From Sphaerimonospora thailandensis (GTDB lineage Bacteria; Actinomycetota; Actinomycetes; Streptosporangiales; Streptosporangiaceae), in contig NZ_BOOG01000018.1 in NCBI RefSeq assembly GCF_016863115.1, positions 62,001 through 126,000 of the forward strand: a stretch of DNA of 64,000 nucleotides. The letters are read 5' to 3'. Position numbers and translations under genes: made by a program. This document shows positions 17,213-25,000 of the stretch, piece after piece. The notes under the pieces were generated by a model, which saw only the letters and a list, made by a program, of their open reading frames with translations, was not told the DNA's origin and made no database searches. Position 1 is the first letter of the stretch. Each line of letters opens with the position of its first letter.

Positions 17213-18789
17213 GCTCAACGGATCTCATCCTCGGAGCGCAGATCGACGTGACCGCGGCCGCCGACGAGTTGGTGCGCGGTCTCATGCTCCAGCCCTGGGG
17301 GCAGGTGTCGCCGTCGGTCTACGAGACCGGCAGGCTGGTGACTCTCGCCCCCTGGCTGGTGGGGCACCGTGACCGGGTGGCGTATCTGACCGGGACACAG
17401 CACCCCGACGGGGCATGGGGGGCGCCGGACGGGTACGCCCTGGTACCGACCCTGAGCGCCACCGAGGCCCTCCTCTCCGCCCTCATCAGAGGAGACGACT
17501 GCGGTCTGGCGGCGGAGGTCCTGATGGAATCGGCTGTGCGCGGGCTGCACGCGCTCACCCGCCTGCTGGCGGAGTCCGAGGCCGTCCGCCTCCCCGACAC
17601 GCCCGCCATCGAGATCATCGTCATGTCGCTCGTCGCGCTCGTCAACGCGCACCTCGATGTCCTGCCCGGCGCCGGGATCGAGCGCCTGCCGCTGCCCGCG
17701 GGGCTCAGCGAGGCGCCGCTGACCATGATCAGGCGGCGGCTCGAATCGGGGGAGACCCTCCCGGACAAGCTCATGCACGCACTGGAGGTGGGTGGCCGGG
17801 CGGCCGCGGGCGCGCCCGCCGTGTGGCCGACCGCGGCGGGAACGATCGGGGCCTCGCCCGCCGCGACCGCCGCGTGGCTCGCCGTCGGCGATCCGCCCAA
17901 TCCGGGCGATCCGGCCCGCAGGCACCTGGAGGCGGTCGCGCTGCGCTATGGCGGGCCGGTGCCCGTGGGTCTTCCGATCACGGTGTTCGAGCGCGGCTGG
18001 GTGCTGAGCTGGCTGGGCCGCGCCGGGATCGAGTTCCACGTCCCGCCCGAGATGCCGGCCGACCTCGCGGCGGCGATCGGTCCGGCCGGCACCCCGGCGG
18101 GTGCGGGGCTGCCACCGGACGCCGACACCACGTCGGTCGCGCTGTACGCGCTCTCGCTGCTCGGCATGCCGTACGAGCCGGAGAGCCTGTGGGCATTCGA
18201 GACACCGACGCATTTCTGCACCTGGCAGGGCGAGGAAGGGGCGTCGGTCAGCGTAAATGCACATGTTCTGGATGCATTCGGACATTTCGTGAGGACGCGG
18301 CCCGGCCGGGCCGAAGGCTATGCGGCGGCGATCGGGAAAGTGGCGGCCTGGCTGCGTGAACGGCAGTGGGCCGACGGGAGTTGGGACGACCGCTGGCACG
18401 CGTCGCCGTACTATGCGACCGCCTCCTGTGCGCTCGCGCTCGGCGAATTCGGCGGTGCGGAGTCACGGGCGGCGGTGCGGCGGGCCGTGCGGTGGATCCT
18501 GGACACCCAGCGCGAGGACGGCTCGTGGGGTCGATGGGGCGGCACCGCCGAGGAGACGGCGTACGCGATGCAACTCCTGCTGCTCGTCGGTGGGGACCAC
18601 CCGGTGACCGAGGCGGCGGCGCGGGGTTACCGCTACCTGCGGCGGGTGGCGGACCCCGGCGAGGGGCCGCCGTTGTGGCACGACAAGGACCTCTACGTCC
18701 CCGTGGCGGTCGTCCGGGCGGCCGTGCTGGCCGCCCTGCACCTCGCGCAGAAGAACCCACGTGTTGTCGAGATCGCCTGTCAAGGGTGA
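17209..18789 (+). CDS. Class II diterpene cyclase (protonation-type terpene cyclase)
   Basis: Protein of 526 residues built of alpha/alpha-barrel QW-type repeats (TQHPDGAWG, RQWADGSWDD, TQREDGSWGRW), the fold of squalene cyclases and bacterial copalyl diphosphate synthases. The catalytic DxDD region reads DADTT (Asp304, Asp306), so the general-acid Asp is kept while the fourth position is Thr. It should cyclise geranylgeranyl diphosphate by protonation and hand it to the class I synthase. Starts at TTG 17209 in a TTGA overlap, with GGGGTGA upstream. A perfect hairpin about 120 bases later ends the operon. Confidence 0.8.
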   Translation: MSSTDLILGAQIDVTAAADELVRGLMLQPWGQVSPSVYETGRLVTLAPWLVGHRDRVAYLTGTQHPDGAWGAPDGYALVPTLSATEALLSALIRGDDCGLAAEVLMESAVRGLHALTRLLAESEAVRLPDTPAIEIIVMSLVALVNAHLDVLPGAGIERLPLPAGLSEAPLTMIRRRLESGETLPDKLMHALEVGGRAAAGAPAVWPTAAGTIGASPAATAAWLAVGDPPNPGDPARRHLEAVALRYGGPVPVGLPITVFERGWVLSWLGRAGIEFHVPPEMPADLAAAIGPAGTPAGAGLPPDADTTSVALYALSLLGMPYEPESLWAFETPTHFCTWQGEEGASVSVNAHVLDAFGHFVRTRPGRAEGYAAAIGKVAAWLRERQWADGSWDDRWHASPYYATASCALALGEFGGAESRAAVRRAVRWILDTQREDGSWGRWGGTAEETAYAMQLLLLVGGDHPVTEAAARGYRYLRRVADPGEGPPLWHDKDLYVPVAVVRAAVLAALHLAQKNPRVVEIACQG

Positions 18790-18907
18790 TCCTCCCAGTG
18801 TAAAATCAGAAGCCATGCTCATAAATTCGGACATTTCCCCCTAGGGTGCGCGATTGAGGTAATTTCGGACCCTTTGCTAAGGTGTCCGTAATGTGGCGCG
18901 TTAAATA

Positions 18908-18933
18908 GACAGAGCGGCACTTGCCGCTCTGTC
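18908..18933 (+). terminator. Perfect hairpin ending the terpene operon
   Basis: GACAGAGCGGCA and TGCCGCTCTGTC pair over 12 bases with a 2-base (effectively 4-base) loop, followed by AATT. The 217-base spacer between the cyclase and the conservon is noticeably AT-richer than its surroundings and also holds a short inverted repeat GGCTAT/ATAGCC at 18939-18955 upstream of the conservon start. Confidence 0.7.
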
Positions 18934-19006
18934 AATTGGGCTATCGTTAATAGCCGGGAAGCGTGCCGTTCATGACTTTCCTACTTTTACCTGGGTGGTA
19001 CTGTTT

Positions 19007-21343
19007 ATGCGCTTCCGGAATTCGCGCGTGCGAACCAAGGTCGCGGCTCTGCTGGTGTCTCTCACAGCGCTGTGGGCGTTCGCGGCCTGGGTCACGCTCC
19101 GGGAGGGCACGAACCTTGTGTGGGCCGCCACGATCAACAGTGACGTCGCCCAACCGGGCGATCTGCTGGTGCTGGACCTGCAGCGCGAGCGCCGTCTGTC
19201 TCTGACCCGGCTCGGCGATCCGGCACGGTTGCCGCGCAAGGATCTCGACGACCAGAGGGCCCGCACCGACAAGATCGTCGCTGAGTTCTCGGAGTCGGCC
19301 CGGAGCGACAACGTCAAAATGGCGGCCGACGACGTGCTCATGTCGCGCATCAACGAGACGATGCGGCGGCTGGACGGCCTGGATGACATCCGCGCCGCCG
19401 TCGACAGCGGGCGGTTCGACCTGACCCGGGCCGATGGCGCCTTCACCGACATCATCGATTCCTTCTACCACCTGTACGACTCGGTCGCCGAGCTGGACGA
19501 CGCCACCGTCGCAAGGGACGGTCGCACGTTCGGCAGGATGAGCCGAGCGCGTGAGGTCCTCGCACGGGAGGACGCGCTGCTCGCGGGCGTCCTCGCGGCG
19601 GGGCGGTTCAGCGAGCAGGATCACCAGCGGTTCACCAGGCTTGTGGCGGTCCATCGGTTCATCCTCGACGAAACCGCGGGGCAGTTGCCCAAGACGGACC
19701 AGGCGGCGTACGAGAAGTGGCGTAAGTCGCCGCAGGTGACCACGTTGCGCAACCTGGAGGACCAGCTCGCCCGATCTGGTCAGGCCGGTCGCATGCCCTT
19801 CGTCACCGACGCGCAGTGGCGGGCCGTCTCCGATCCCGCGCTGGCAGGACTGCAGAAGATCATCGGTGACGGAGGCGAAAGGCTGGTGGAGCGGGCCGGG
19901 GCGGTCGCCGTCAGCGTGATCATCCGGCTGGTGCTGGCCGGCGGGCTCGGGCTGGTCGCGGTCATCGCGTCCATCGTCCTGTCCATCACCACGGCACGCG
20001 CCCTGGTCCGGCAGCTCGAGAAGCTGCGCACGGCCGCGATGGAGCTCGCCAACGAGCGGCTGCCGGGCGTGGTCGCCCGGCTCGCGCAGGGCGAGAAGGT
20101 CGACGTCCGCACCGAGGCGCCGCCGCTCAAATTCGGCAAGGACGTGATCGGCCAGGTGGGCACCGCCTTCAATAAGGTCCAGGAGACCGCGATCCGCACC
20201 GCCGTCGAGGAGGCCCAGCTCCGGCAGAGCATCCGCGACATCCTGCTCAGCCTCGCCCGGCGCACGCAGTCGCTGGTCCACCGACAGCTCACGCTGCTCG
20301 ACGTGATGGAACGGCGCGAGTCCGAGCCGTCCGAGCTGAAGGACCTGTTCCGGGTCGACCACCTCGCCACGCGGATGCGCCGCAACGCGGAGAACCTCAT
20401 CGTCCTGGCCGGCGCGTCGCCGGCGCGGGCCTGGCGCCGATCGGTGCCGATGGTCGACGTCGTGCGCGGCGCCCTCGCCGAGGTCGAGGACTTCACCCGT
20501 GTGACAGTGCCCCCCATGGGGGAGACCGCGCTGTCCGGACGGGCCGTCGGCGACGTGATCCACCTGCTCGCCGAGCTGATCGAGAACGCGGTGTCGTTCT
20601 CCCCGCCGTACACCACGGTGCAGGTCGGCGGCCAGGTCGTGGCCAGCGGCTACGTGATCGAGATCGAGGACCGCGGCCTGGGGATGAGCACCGAAGACCT
20701 GGCGGCCGCGAACGAGCGGATCTCGAATCCGCCGGAGTTCAACCTGACGAGCACGGCCAGGCTCGGCCTCTACGTGGTCAGCAGGCTGGCCGAGCGGCAC
20801 GGCATCCGGGTGGCGCTGAAGGCGTCGCCGTACGGCGGAACCACCGCGATCGTGCTGCTGCCGCGCGACCTGGTCACCGAGGGCGGGAGCGACCCGTCCG
20901 ACGAGGCGACGGATCACAGACGTGGTCCCCTGCAGGAAGGGGGCGCCCGTGAGACCGCGCTCGTGGGTGCGCCCGAGGTGTTCGCAGCACCAGTCCAGGA
21001 GGTGGTTTCCGTACCGAAGCGTGCCCCAGAACCACAGCGGCCCGAACCACAGCGGCCCGAACCACAGCGGTCCGGACCGAAGCTGAGCGAGCCGGCCGGT
21101 GCCGATGTGCCGAGGCCGGAGTCCCCTGCCTCGTTCACCCCGTCCGGCCTGCCGTTCCGCGTGCCGCAGGCGAGCCTGGCGCCGGAGTTGGCCGCCGGGC
21201 CTCCGGCGTCGCTCGCCGACGAGGACGACGAAGATCGATCGCCGGACGAAATCAGAAAGATCATGGGCTCGTTCCAGTCGGGCACCAGACAGGGCAGATC
21301 CGAGGCGGCGAAGCTGCTGGATGAAGGGGGGGACGACCAGTGA
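19007..21343 (+). CDS. cvnA: Conservon histidine-kinase-like sensor CvnA
   Basis: Protein of 778 residues. N-terminal membrane helix (about 12-32), extracellular nitrate/nitrite-sensing-like helical domain (about 35-300), second membrane helix (about 305-330), HAMP-like linker, a kinase core with a clear ATPase domain (N box LIENAVSFSPP, EDRGLGM, and ARLGLYVVSRLAERHGI), then a long Pro/Glu/Arg-rich tail. The tail contains three 15-bp DNA repeats coding PEPQR. First gene of a complete cvnABCD unit, which in Streptomyces forms a membrane-associated heterocomplex likened to G-protein signalling. ATG 19007 has GGTGG upstream. Confidence 0.85.
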   Translation: MRFRNSRVRTKVAALLVSLTALWAFAAWVTLREGTNLVWAATINSDVAQPGDLLVLDLQRERRLSLTRLGDPARLPRKDLDDQRARTDKIVAEFSESARSDNVKMAADDVLMSRINETMRRLDGLDDIRAAVDSGRFDLTRADGAFTDIIDSFYHLYDSVAELDDATVARDGRTFGRMSRAREVLAREDALLAGVLAAGRFSEQDHQRFTRLVAVHRFILDETAGQLPKTDQAAYEKWRKSPQVTTLRNLEDQLARSGQAGRMPFVTDAQWRAVSDPALAGLQKIIGDGGERLVERAGAVAVSVIIRLVLAGGLGLVAVIASIVLSITTARALVRQLEKLRTAAMELANERLPGVVARLAQGEKVDVRTEAPPLKFGKDVIGQVGTAFNKVQETAIRTAVEEAQLRQSIRDILLSLARRTQSLVHRQLTLLDVMERRESEPSELKDLFRVDHLATRMRRNAENLIVLAGASPARAWRRSVPMVDVVRGALAEVEDFTRVTVPPMGETALSGRAVGDVIHLLAELIENAVSFSPPYTTVQVGGQVVASGYVIEIEDRGLGMSTEDLAAANERISNPPEFNLTSTARLGLYVVSRLAERHGIRVALKASPYGGTTAIVLLPRDLVTEGGSDPSDEATDHRRGPLQEGGARETALVGAPEVFAAPVQEVVSVPKRAPEPQRPEPQRPEPQRSGPKLSEPAGADVPRPESPASFTPSGLPFRVPQASLAPELAAGPPASLADEDDEDRSPDEIRKIMGSFQSGTRQGRSEAAKLLDEGGDDQ

Positions 21344-21759
21344 CGCAGCAGACGGGCACGTCCGCCGATCTGGCGTGGTTGCTCGACGATCTCGTCGACC
21401 GGGTCCGGGAGGCCGAGCACGGCATCGTCCTGTCCAGGGACGGCCTGCTGCTGGCCTCCTCGCGCGGACTGCGCATCGAGGACGCCGAGCACCTGTCCGC
21501 CGTGGCCTCCGGGCTGCAGAGCCTGGCCCGGGGCGTCGGCGAGCGGTTCGACGGCGGCACGGTCAGGCAGACGATCGTCGAGATGAAGTCGGCCTACCTG
21601 CTCGTGACCGTGGCCGGACAGGGCGCCTGCCTCGCCGTACTGTGCAGCGGTGACGCGGACGTGGGCCTGGTGGCCTACGAGATGGCCATGCTCGTCGCCC
21701 GTGTGGGGCAGTACCTCACCTCGCCGGCCCGTACGGTGACGAGAGAGGCGCGTGGATGA
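21340..21759 (+). CDS. cvnB: Roadblock/LC7-domain protein CvnB
   Basis: Protein of 139 residues consisting of one roadblock/LC7 fold (LDDLVDRVREAEHGIVLSRD start, then alternating strands and helices). Roadblock proteins regulate small GTPases; here the target is probably the CvnD GTPase two genes downstream. GTG start in a GTGA overlap with cvnA and an ATGA overlap with cvnC, so the four conservon genes are translated as one unit. Confidence 0.9.
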   Translation: MTQQTGTSADLAWLLDDLVDRVREAEHGIVLSRDGLLLASSRGLRIEDAEHLSAVASGLQSLARGVGERFDGGTVRQTIVEMKSAYLLVTVAGQGACLAVLCSGDADVGLVAYEMAMLVARVGQYLTSPARTVTREARG

Positions 21760-22163
21760 GCGGCAACGAGTGGGGCCCGGGTGAATGGGGTGCGGGTGAA
21801 TGGGGTGCCGACGACGACCGGCTGTTCGACGCCCCCACCATCCGGCCGTACGTCATCGCTCGTGGCCGCACCGAGGCACAGGATCGGTTCGATCTGGTCG
21901 CGCTCGCCGTGACGATCCGTCCCACCACCGGGCACGAGGTCGGTCTCGATCCCGAGCACCAGGCGATCGTACGGCTGTGCCGCAGGCCGCTGTCGGTCGC
22001 GGAGATCGCGGCGCACCTGGACCTGCCCGCGGGGATCGTCCGGGTCCTCCTCGGTGACCTGTTCGATCGGGGCTTCGTCGCCGTGCAGCAGCCGCAGCCG
22101 GAGATGGACGTGCTCGACGAGAGAATGTACAAGGCGGTGCTCGATGGCCTTCGGGCGCTCTGA
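21756..22163 (+). CDS. cvnC: DUF742 protein CvnC
   Basis: Protein of 135 residues with the DUF742 domain (about 25-130): APTIRPYVIARGRTEA at the start and a winged-helix-like RRPLSVAEIAAHLDLPAGIVRVLLGDL. The N terminus carries a short repeat, WGPGEWGAGEWGA, encoded by near-identical 15-base units. CvnC proteins bridge the sensor and the GTPase in the conservon complex; the winged-helix pattern may be a protein-binding rather than DNA-binding surface. Overlaps cvnB by 4 and cvnD by 20 bases. Confidence 0.88.
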   Translation: MSGNEWGPGEWGAGEWGADDDRLFDAPTIRPYVIARGRTEAQDRFDLVALAVTIRPTTGHEVGLDPEHQAIVRLCRRPLSVAEIAAHLDLPAGIVRVLLGDLFDRGFVAVQQPQPEMDVLDERMYKAVLDGLRAL

Positions 22164-22731
22164 TCCGCCCAAGATGCCGAAGGCGATCAAACTGTTGATC
22201 GCCGGCGGCTTCGGGGTGGGCAAGACCACGATGGTGGGCGCGGTCTCCGAGATCCGGCCGTTGCGGACCGAGGAGGTCCTCACCGACCGCAGTGTGGGCG
22301 TCGACGACCTGGCCGGGGTGGAGTCCAAGGCCACCACCACCGTGGCGATGGACTTCGGCCGGATCAGCATCGGCGACGAATTCATGCTGTATCTGTTCGG
22401 CACGCCGGGCCAGGAGCGGTTCTGGTTCGTGTGGGACGAGCTCGCCCGGGGCGCGCTCGGCGCCGTGGTGCTGGCGGACACGCGACGACTGGCCGACTGC
22501 TTCCCGTCCGTCGACTATTTCGAACGGCGCGGCACTCCGTTCGTCGTCGCGGTCAACTGTTTCGACGGCGCACCGGTCTTCGAACTCGACGAGGTGAAGC
22601 TCGCGCTCAATCTCGGTGCGGACATTCCCGTCATGCTGTGCGATGCGCGCCGGCGCGAGTCGGGCAAGGAGGTCCTGATAACGCTGGTCAAACACGCGTA
22701 TCACAGGCGCCCAGCAACGCCCGTCGGGTGA
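22144..22731 (+). CDS. cvnD: Conservon GTP-binding protein CvnD
   Basis: Small GTPase of 195 residues with P loop GGFGVGKTTMV, a TVAMDFG switch-I Thr region, G3 FGTPGQERF, and a G4-like NCFD in place of NKxD. The NCFD variant is common among CvnD proteins. It is the switch of the conservon and lies last, starting inside cvnC. Known conservons in Streptomyces influence aerial growth and secondary metabolism, and some are followed by P450 genes; here the P450/terpene operon lies just before the conservon. Confidence 0.9.
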   Translation: MAFGRSDPPKMPKAIKLLIAGGFGVGKTTMVGAVSEIRPLRTEEVLTDRSVGVDDLAGVESKATTTVAMDFGRISIGDEFMLYLFGTPGQERFWFVWDELARGALGAVVLADTRRLADCFPSVDYFERRGTPFVVAVNCFDGAPVFELDEVKLALNLGADIPVMLCDARRRESGKEVLITLVKHAYHRRPATPVG

Positions 22732-22813
22732 GGCTCACCGCGGGTGCGATGAAGGGCTGAGCGCCCCTGGTGTGCCGTATGGGAGGATTGTCCCATCAGC
22801 GCGGGGGGTGGCG

Positions 22814-23620
22814 ATGACGGTTCCGACCATCCGTGTCGCGGAGGACGCGGACATGTCCGGTGTACGCGGCGATGTCGGAGCGCATTTCGAGCTCCTGACC
22901 AAGTGGCCGGAGACGCCGGATTTCCTGGACGCGGAACGGGCGTACGGAACGCTGTGCGTGGGCGAGGTCGGCGGCCGGATCGTGGGATTCGGCGGGACGT
23001 TGCGCCGGGGTTCACTGACGCACCTCGGCGACCTGTTCGTGCTTCCCGATCACCAGTCAACGGGCCTGGGACGGATGATTCTCACCCGGCTGCTGCCCCG
23101 GGACCTTCCGAAGATCACCTTTGCCGCGAACAACGCCCGCGCGTTCGCGTTGTACATGCGGCACGGCATGCGGCCCCGGTGCCCGCTGCTCTATCTCGAG
23201 GGCCCGTTCGAGGGCGGGCCCCCCGCCGCCGTGGAGGTCGGCCCACAGGAGGCGGCGGCCCTGGACGCCAGGATCTCCGGGGGCGACCGTACGGAGTGCC
23301 TCACCTGGTACGCGGGGCTGCCGGGAGCCGGGGTACGGCTCGGTCACGGCGGATACGCGTTCACCCGGATGATCGGCGAAACGCTGGTGATCGGACCGGC
23401 GGGGGGTGAAACGCCGCAGGACAGCGTGGACGTGATGCTGCGGACGATAGCCGCGCATCCCGGTGCCGAGCTGATCCAGGTGGCGGTGCCGGGCGTGCAT
23501 CCGCTTCTGCCCATGCTGCTCGACGCCGGCTGGCGGATCACCGCCATGGACACGGTGATGACCAGCGAGGAGGGGCTCGTCCAGCTGGACCGCTACCTTC
23601 CGCACCCCGACCTCGGCTAG
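22814..23620 (+). CDS. GNAT-family N-acetyltransferase
   Basis: Protein of 268 residues with an N-terminal GNAT domain (about 5-135): IVGFGGTLRRGSLTHLGDLFVLPDHQSTGLG contains the strand-4 and acetyl-CoA loop (QSTGLGRMIL) pattern, and ITFAANNARAFALYMRHGM is the family's late motif. The second half (about 150-268) looks like a degenerate second GNAT domain. Substrate unknown. ATG 22814 has a GGGGGGTGG site. It lies 82 bases after cvnD on the same strand and may be transcribed with the conservon, but the gap does not force that view. Confidence 0.75.
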   Translation: MTVPTIRVAEDADMSGVRGDVGAHFELLTKWPETPDFLDAERAYGTLCVGEVGGRIVGFGGTLRRGSLTHLGDLFVLPDHQSTGLGRMILTRLLPRDLPKITFAANNARAFALYMRHGMRPRCPLLYLEGPFEGGPPAAVEVGPQEAAALDARISGGDRTECLTWYAGLPGAGVRLGHGGYAFTRMIGETLVIGPAGGETPQDSVDVMLRTIAAHPGAELIQVAVPGVHPLLPMLLDAGWRITAMDTVMTSEEGLVQLDRYLPHPDLG

Positions 23621-23685
23621 AGATCGTCTGTCACATACGGATCTCCGGGAGCCCGAGGGCGAGTCTCTCTCTGGTTTCCCACCCT

Positions 23686-24663
23686 TTACGAAACGGACAT
23701 GGATTGGAGAATACGGGTGCGATATTCGATGGGAGACTCGCCGTAAGCGGCACGGAATGCCCGGCTGAAGTGCGCGGCGTCGCCGAAGCCCCAACGAGCT
23801 GCGATCGCATGGACTGGACGCGTATGGTGCCGCGGGTCGGCCAGGAACCGCCGGCACTGCTCCAGACGGGACCGTCGGATCCAAGCTGACAGCGTAACGC
23901 CCTGGCCATCGAAGATTTTGTATAGGTAGCGCAGCGAAATTTGGTGCGCTGCGGCGATGGTTTCCGGGCTCAGGTTCGGATCGCCGAGTCGCTGGCGGAT
24001 GTAGTCCCGAATCTGTGCCTGCCGCAGGAGCTTTCGAGATTCCGGAGGCTTCCCGCCATTGCCGGTGAGGCGATGGGACAGCACAGCGGATAACAGGTCA
24101 ACCGTGACCGAGGCCACTGTGTCGGTGTCCTGTGCGCTCAACTCGCCAGCTTGCTGACCGAGTCCGACCAGCCACCGAGCGAACACGCCACCCAGTCCGC
24201 GGCGGCAGGAAAAGGGCACAGCCGCCAGGTGGTCGGCGATGTTCGACGGCAGAGGAAGCCGTTTCCGAGGGATCTGGAGAACCACGGCCGTGGTGGTGCC
24301 CGAAGTACAGGCCCGCCAGCCCTCGAAAGGGCGAGAGGTGTCGATCAGGGTGAAGTTGTCGGCGGTGAGCACCGTTTCCCGCCCCGCTTGACGGATCCCT
24401 GTCTCGCCTTGGAGAACGAGGTGGATTTGCAAGGCTTCCGGATCGCGCTGCCGGATCAACTTCGCGGACCTTCGCACGGTCACCGATGGGTGCGCAAGCG
24501 TGGCGATCTGCATACCCCCCAACTCCATGGCCTGAGTCCGGGCGCGGAAGGTCTCTCTTTGCTCAGTGTGCACCCAGGAAGGGGTAAGGGCATTCCCGCC
24601 ATGTTCGAGCCAGCTCGGGAACCGGTCCCGCGCCGGCAGATGTTCGGTGTCGAACTCGCTCAC
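23686..24663 (-). CDS. AraC-family transcriptional regulator of the lanthipeptide locus
   Basis: Regulator of 325 residues: N-terminal AraC_binding_2-type domain (FDTEHLPARDRFPSW start; about 1-175) and a C-terminal double helix-turn-helix (about 220-320; LSPETIAAAHQISLRYLYKIF and GFGDAAHFSRAFRAAYGESPIEYR). GTG 24663 is chosen because the domain begins there and a GGGGGA site lies upstream; the frame extends to a TTG at 24747 without support. Divergent from lanKC, it is the likely pathway regulator. Two 12-base direct repeats stand directly in front of it. Confidence 0.85.
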   Translation of the reverse strand: MSEFDTEHLPARDRFPSWLEHGGNALTPSWVHTEQRETFRARTQAMELGGMQIATLAHPSVTVRRSAKLIRQRDPEALQIHLVLQGETGIRQAGRETVLTADNFTLIDTSRPFEGWRACTSGTTTAVVLQIPRKRLPLPSNIADHLAAVPFSCRRGLGGVFARWLVGLGQQAGELSAQDTDTVASVTVDLLSAVLSHRLTGNGGKPPESRKLLRQAQIRDYIRQRLGDPNLSPETIAAAHQISLRYLYKIFDGQGVTLSAWIRRSRLEQCRRFLADPRHHTRPVHAIAARWGFGDAAHFSRAFRAAYGESPIEYRTRILQSMSVS

Positions 24664-25000
24664 CAACAAGATCGTCCCCCGTCTCTCTTCAGATGACGCT
24701 CTCTTCGGATGATCTAGGATCGAAGATCCATTTTCAACCGGATTCAAGCTTGTCAGCCTCGTTTACTCAACCCTGGATATACCTGCCAATCTGGGTTTGG
24801 GGTCACATGTACCCTCTTGTCCGATTTTTGGTTACCGGGCCCACGAAGGGCGAGGCGAGTGCGCAGATGGTCAACTGGTGGGCATAAGACATCAAAGACA
24901 TGCCGCTCGTCGAGCGGCAGGATTGCGATCTGAGCGGGGGGGCTCGGGAATCGGTTTCCTATTCGAGAGAACTCCGAGCAGCGGACGAGAATGGTGTATA
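24664..25000. promoter_or_regulatory. Divergent control region between the AraC gene and lanKC
   Basis: 337 bases, AT-richer than average. It contains two direct repeats CTCTTC(A/G)GATGA, at 24685-24696 and 24701-24712 (16-base period), an inverted repeat GGATCGAAGATCC at 24717-24729, and a hairpin TGCCGCTCG/CGAGCGGCA at 24901-24919 that would lie in the lanKC leader. The direct repeats are good candidates for AraC binding. Short open frames here lack ribosome sites; no precursor peptide is seen in this gap. Confidence 0.55.

Noticed and set aside
24693-24887. 64-residue plus-strand open frame upstream of lanKC as a second precursor or gene
   Set aside because: No ribosome site, no leader motif, no SxxSxxxC motif; it lies in the control region.
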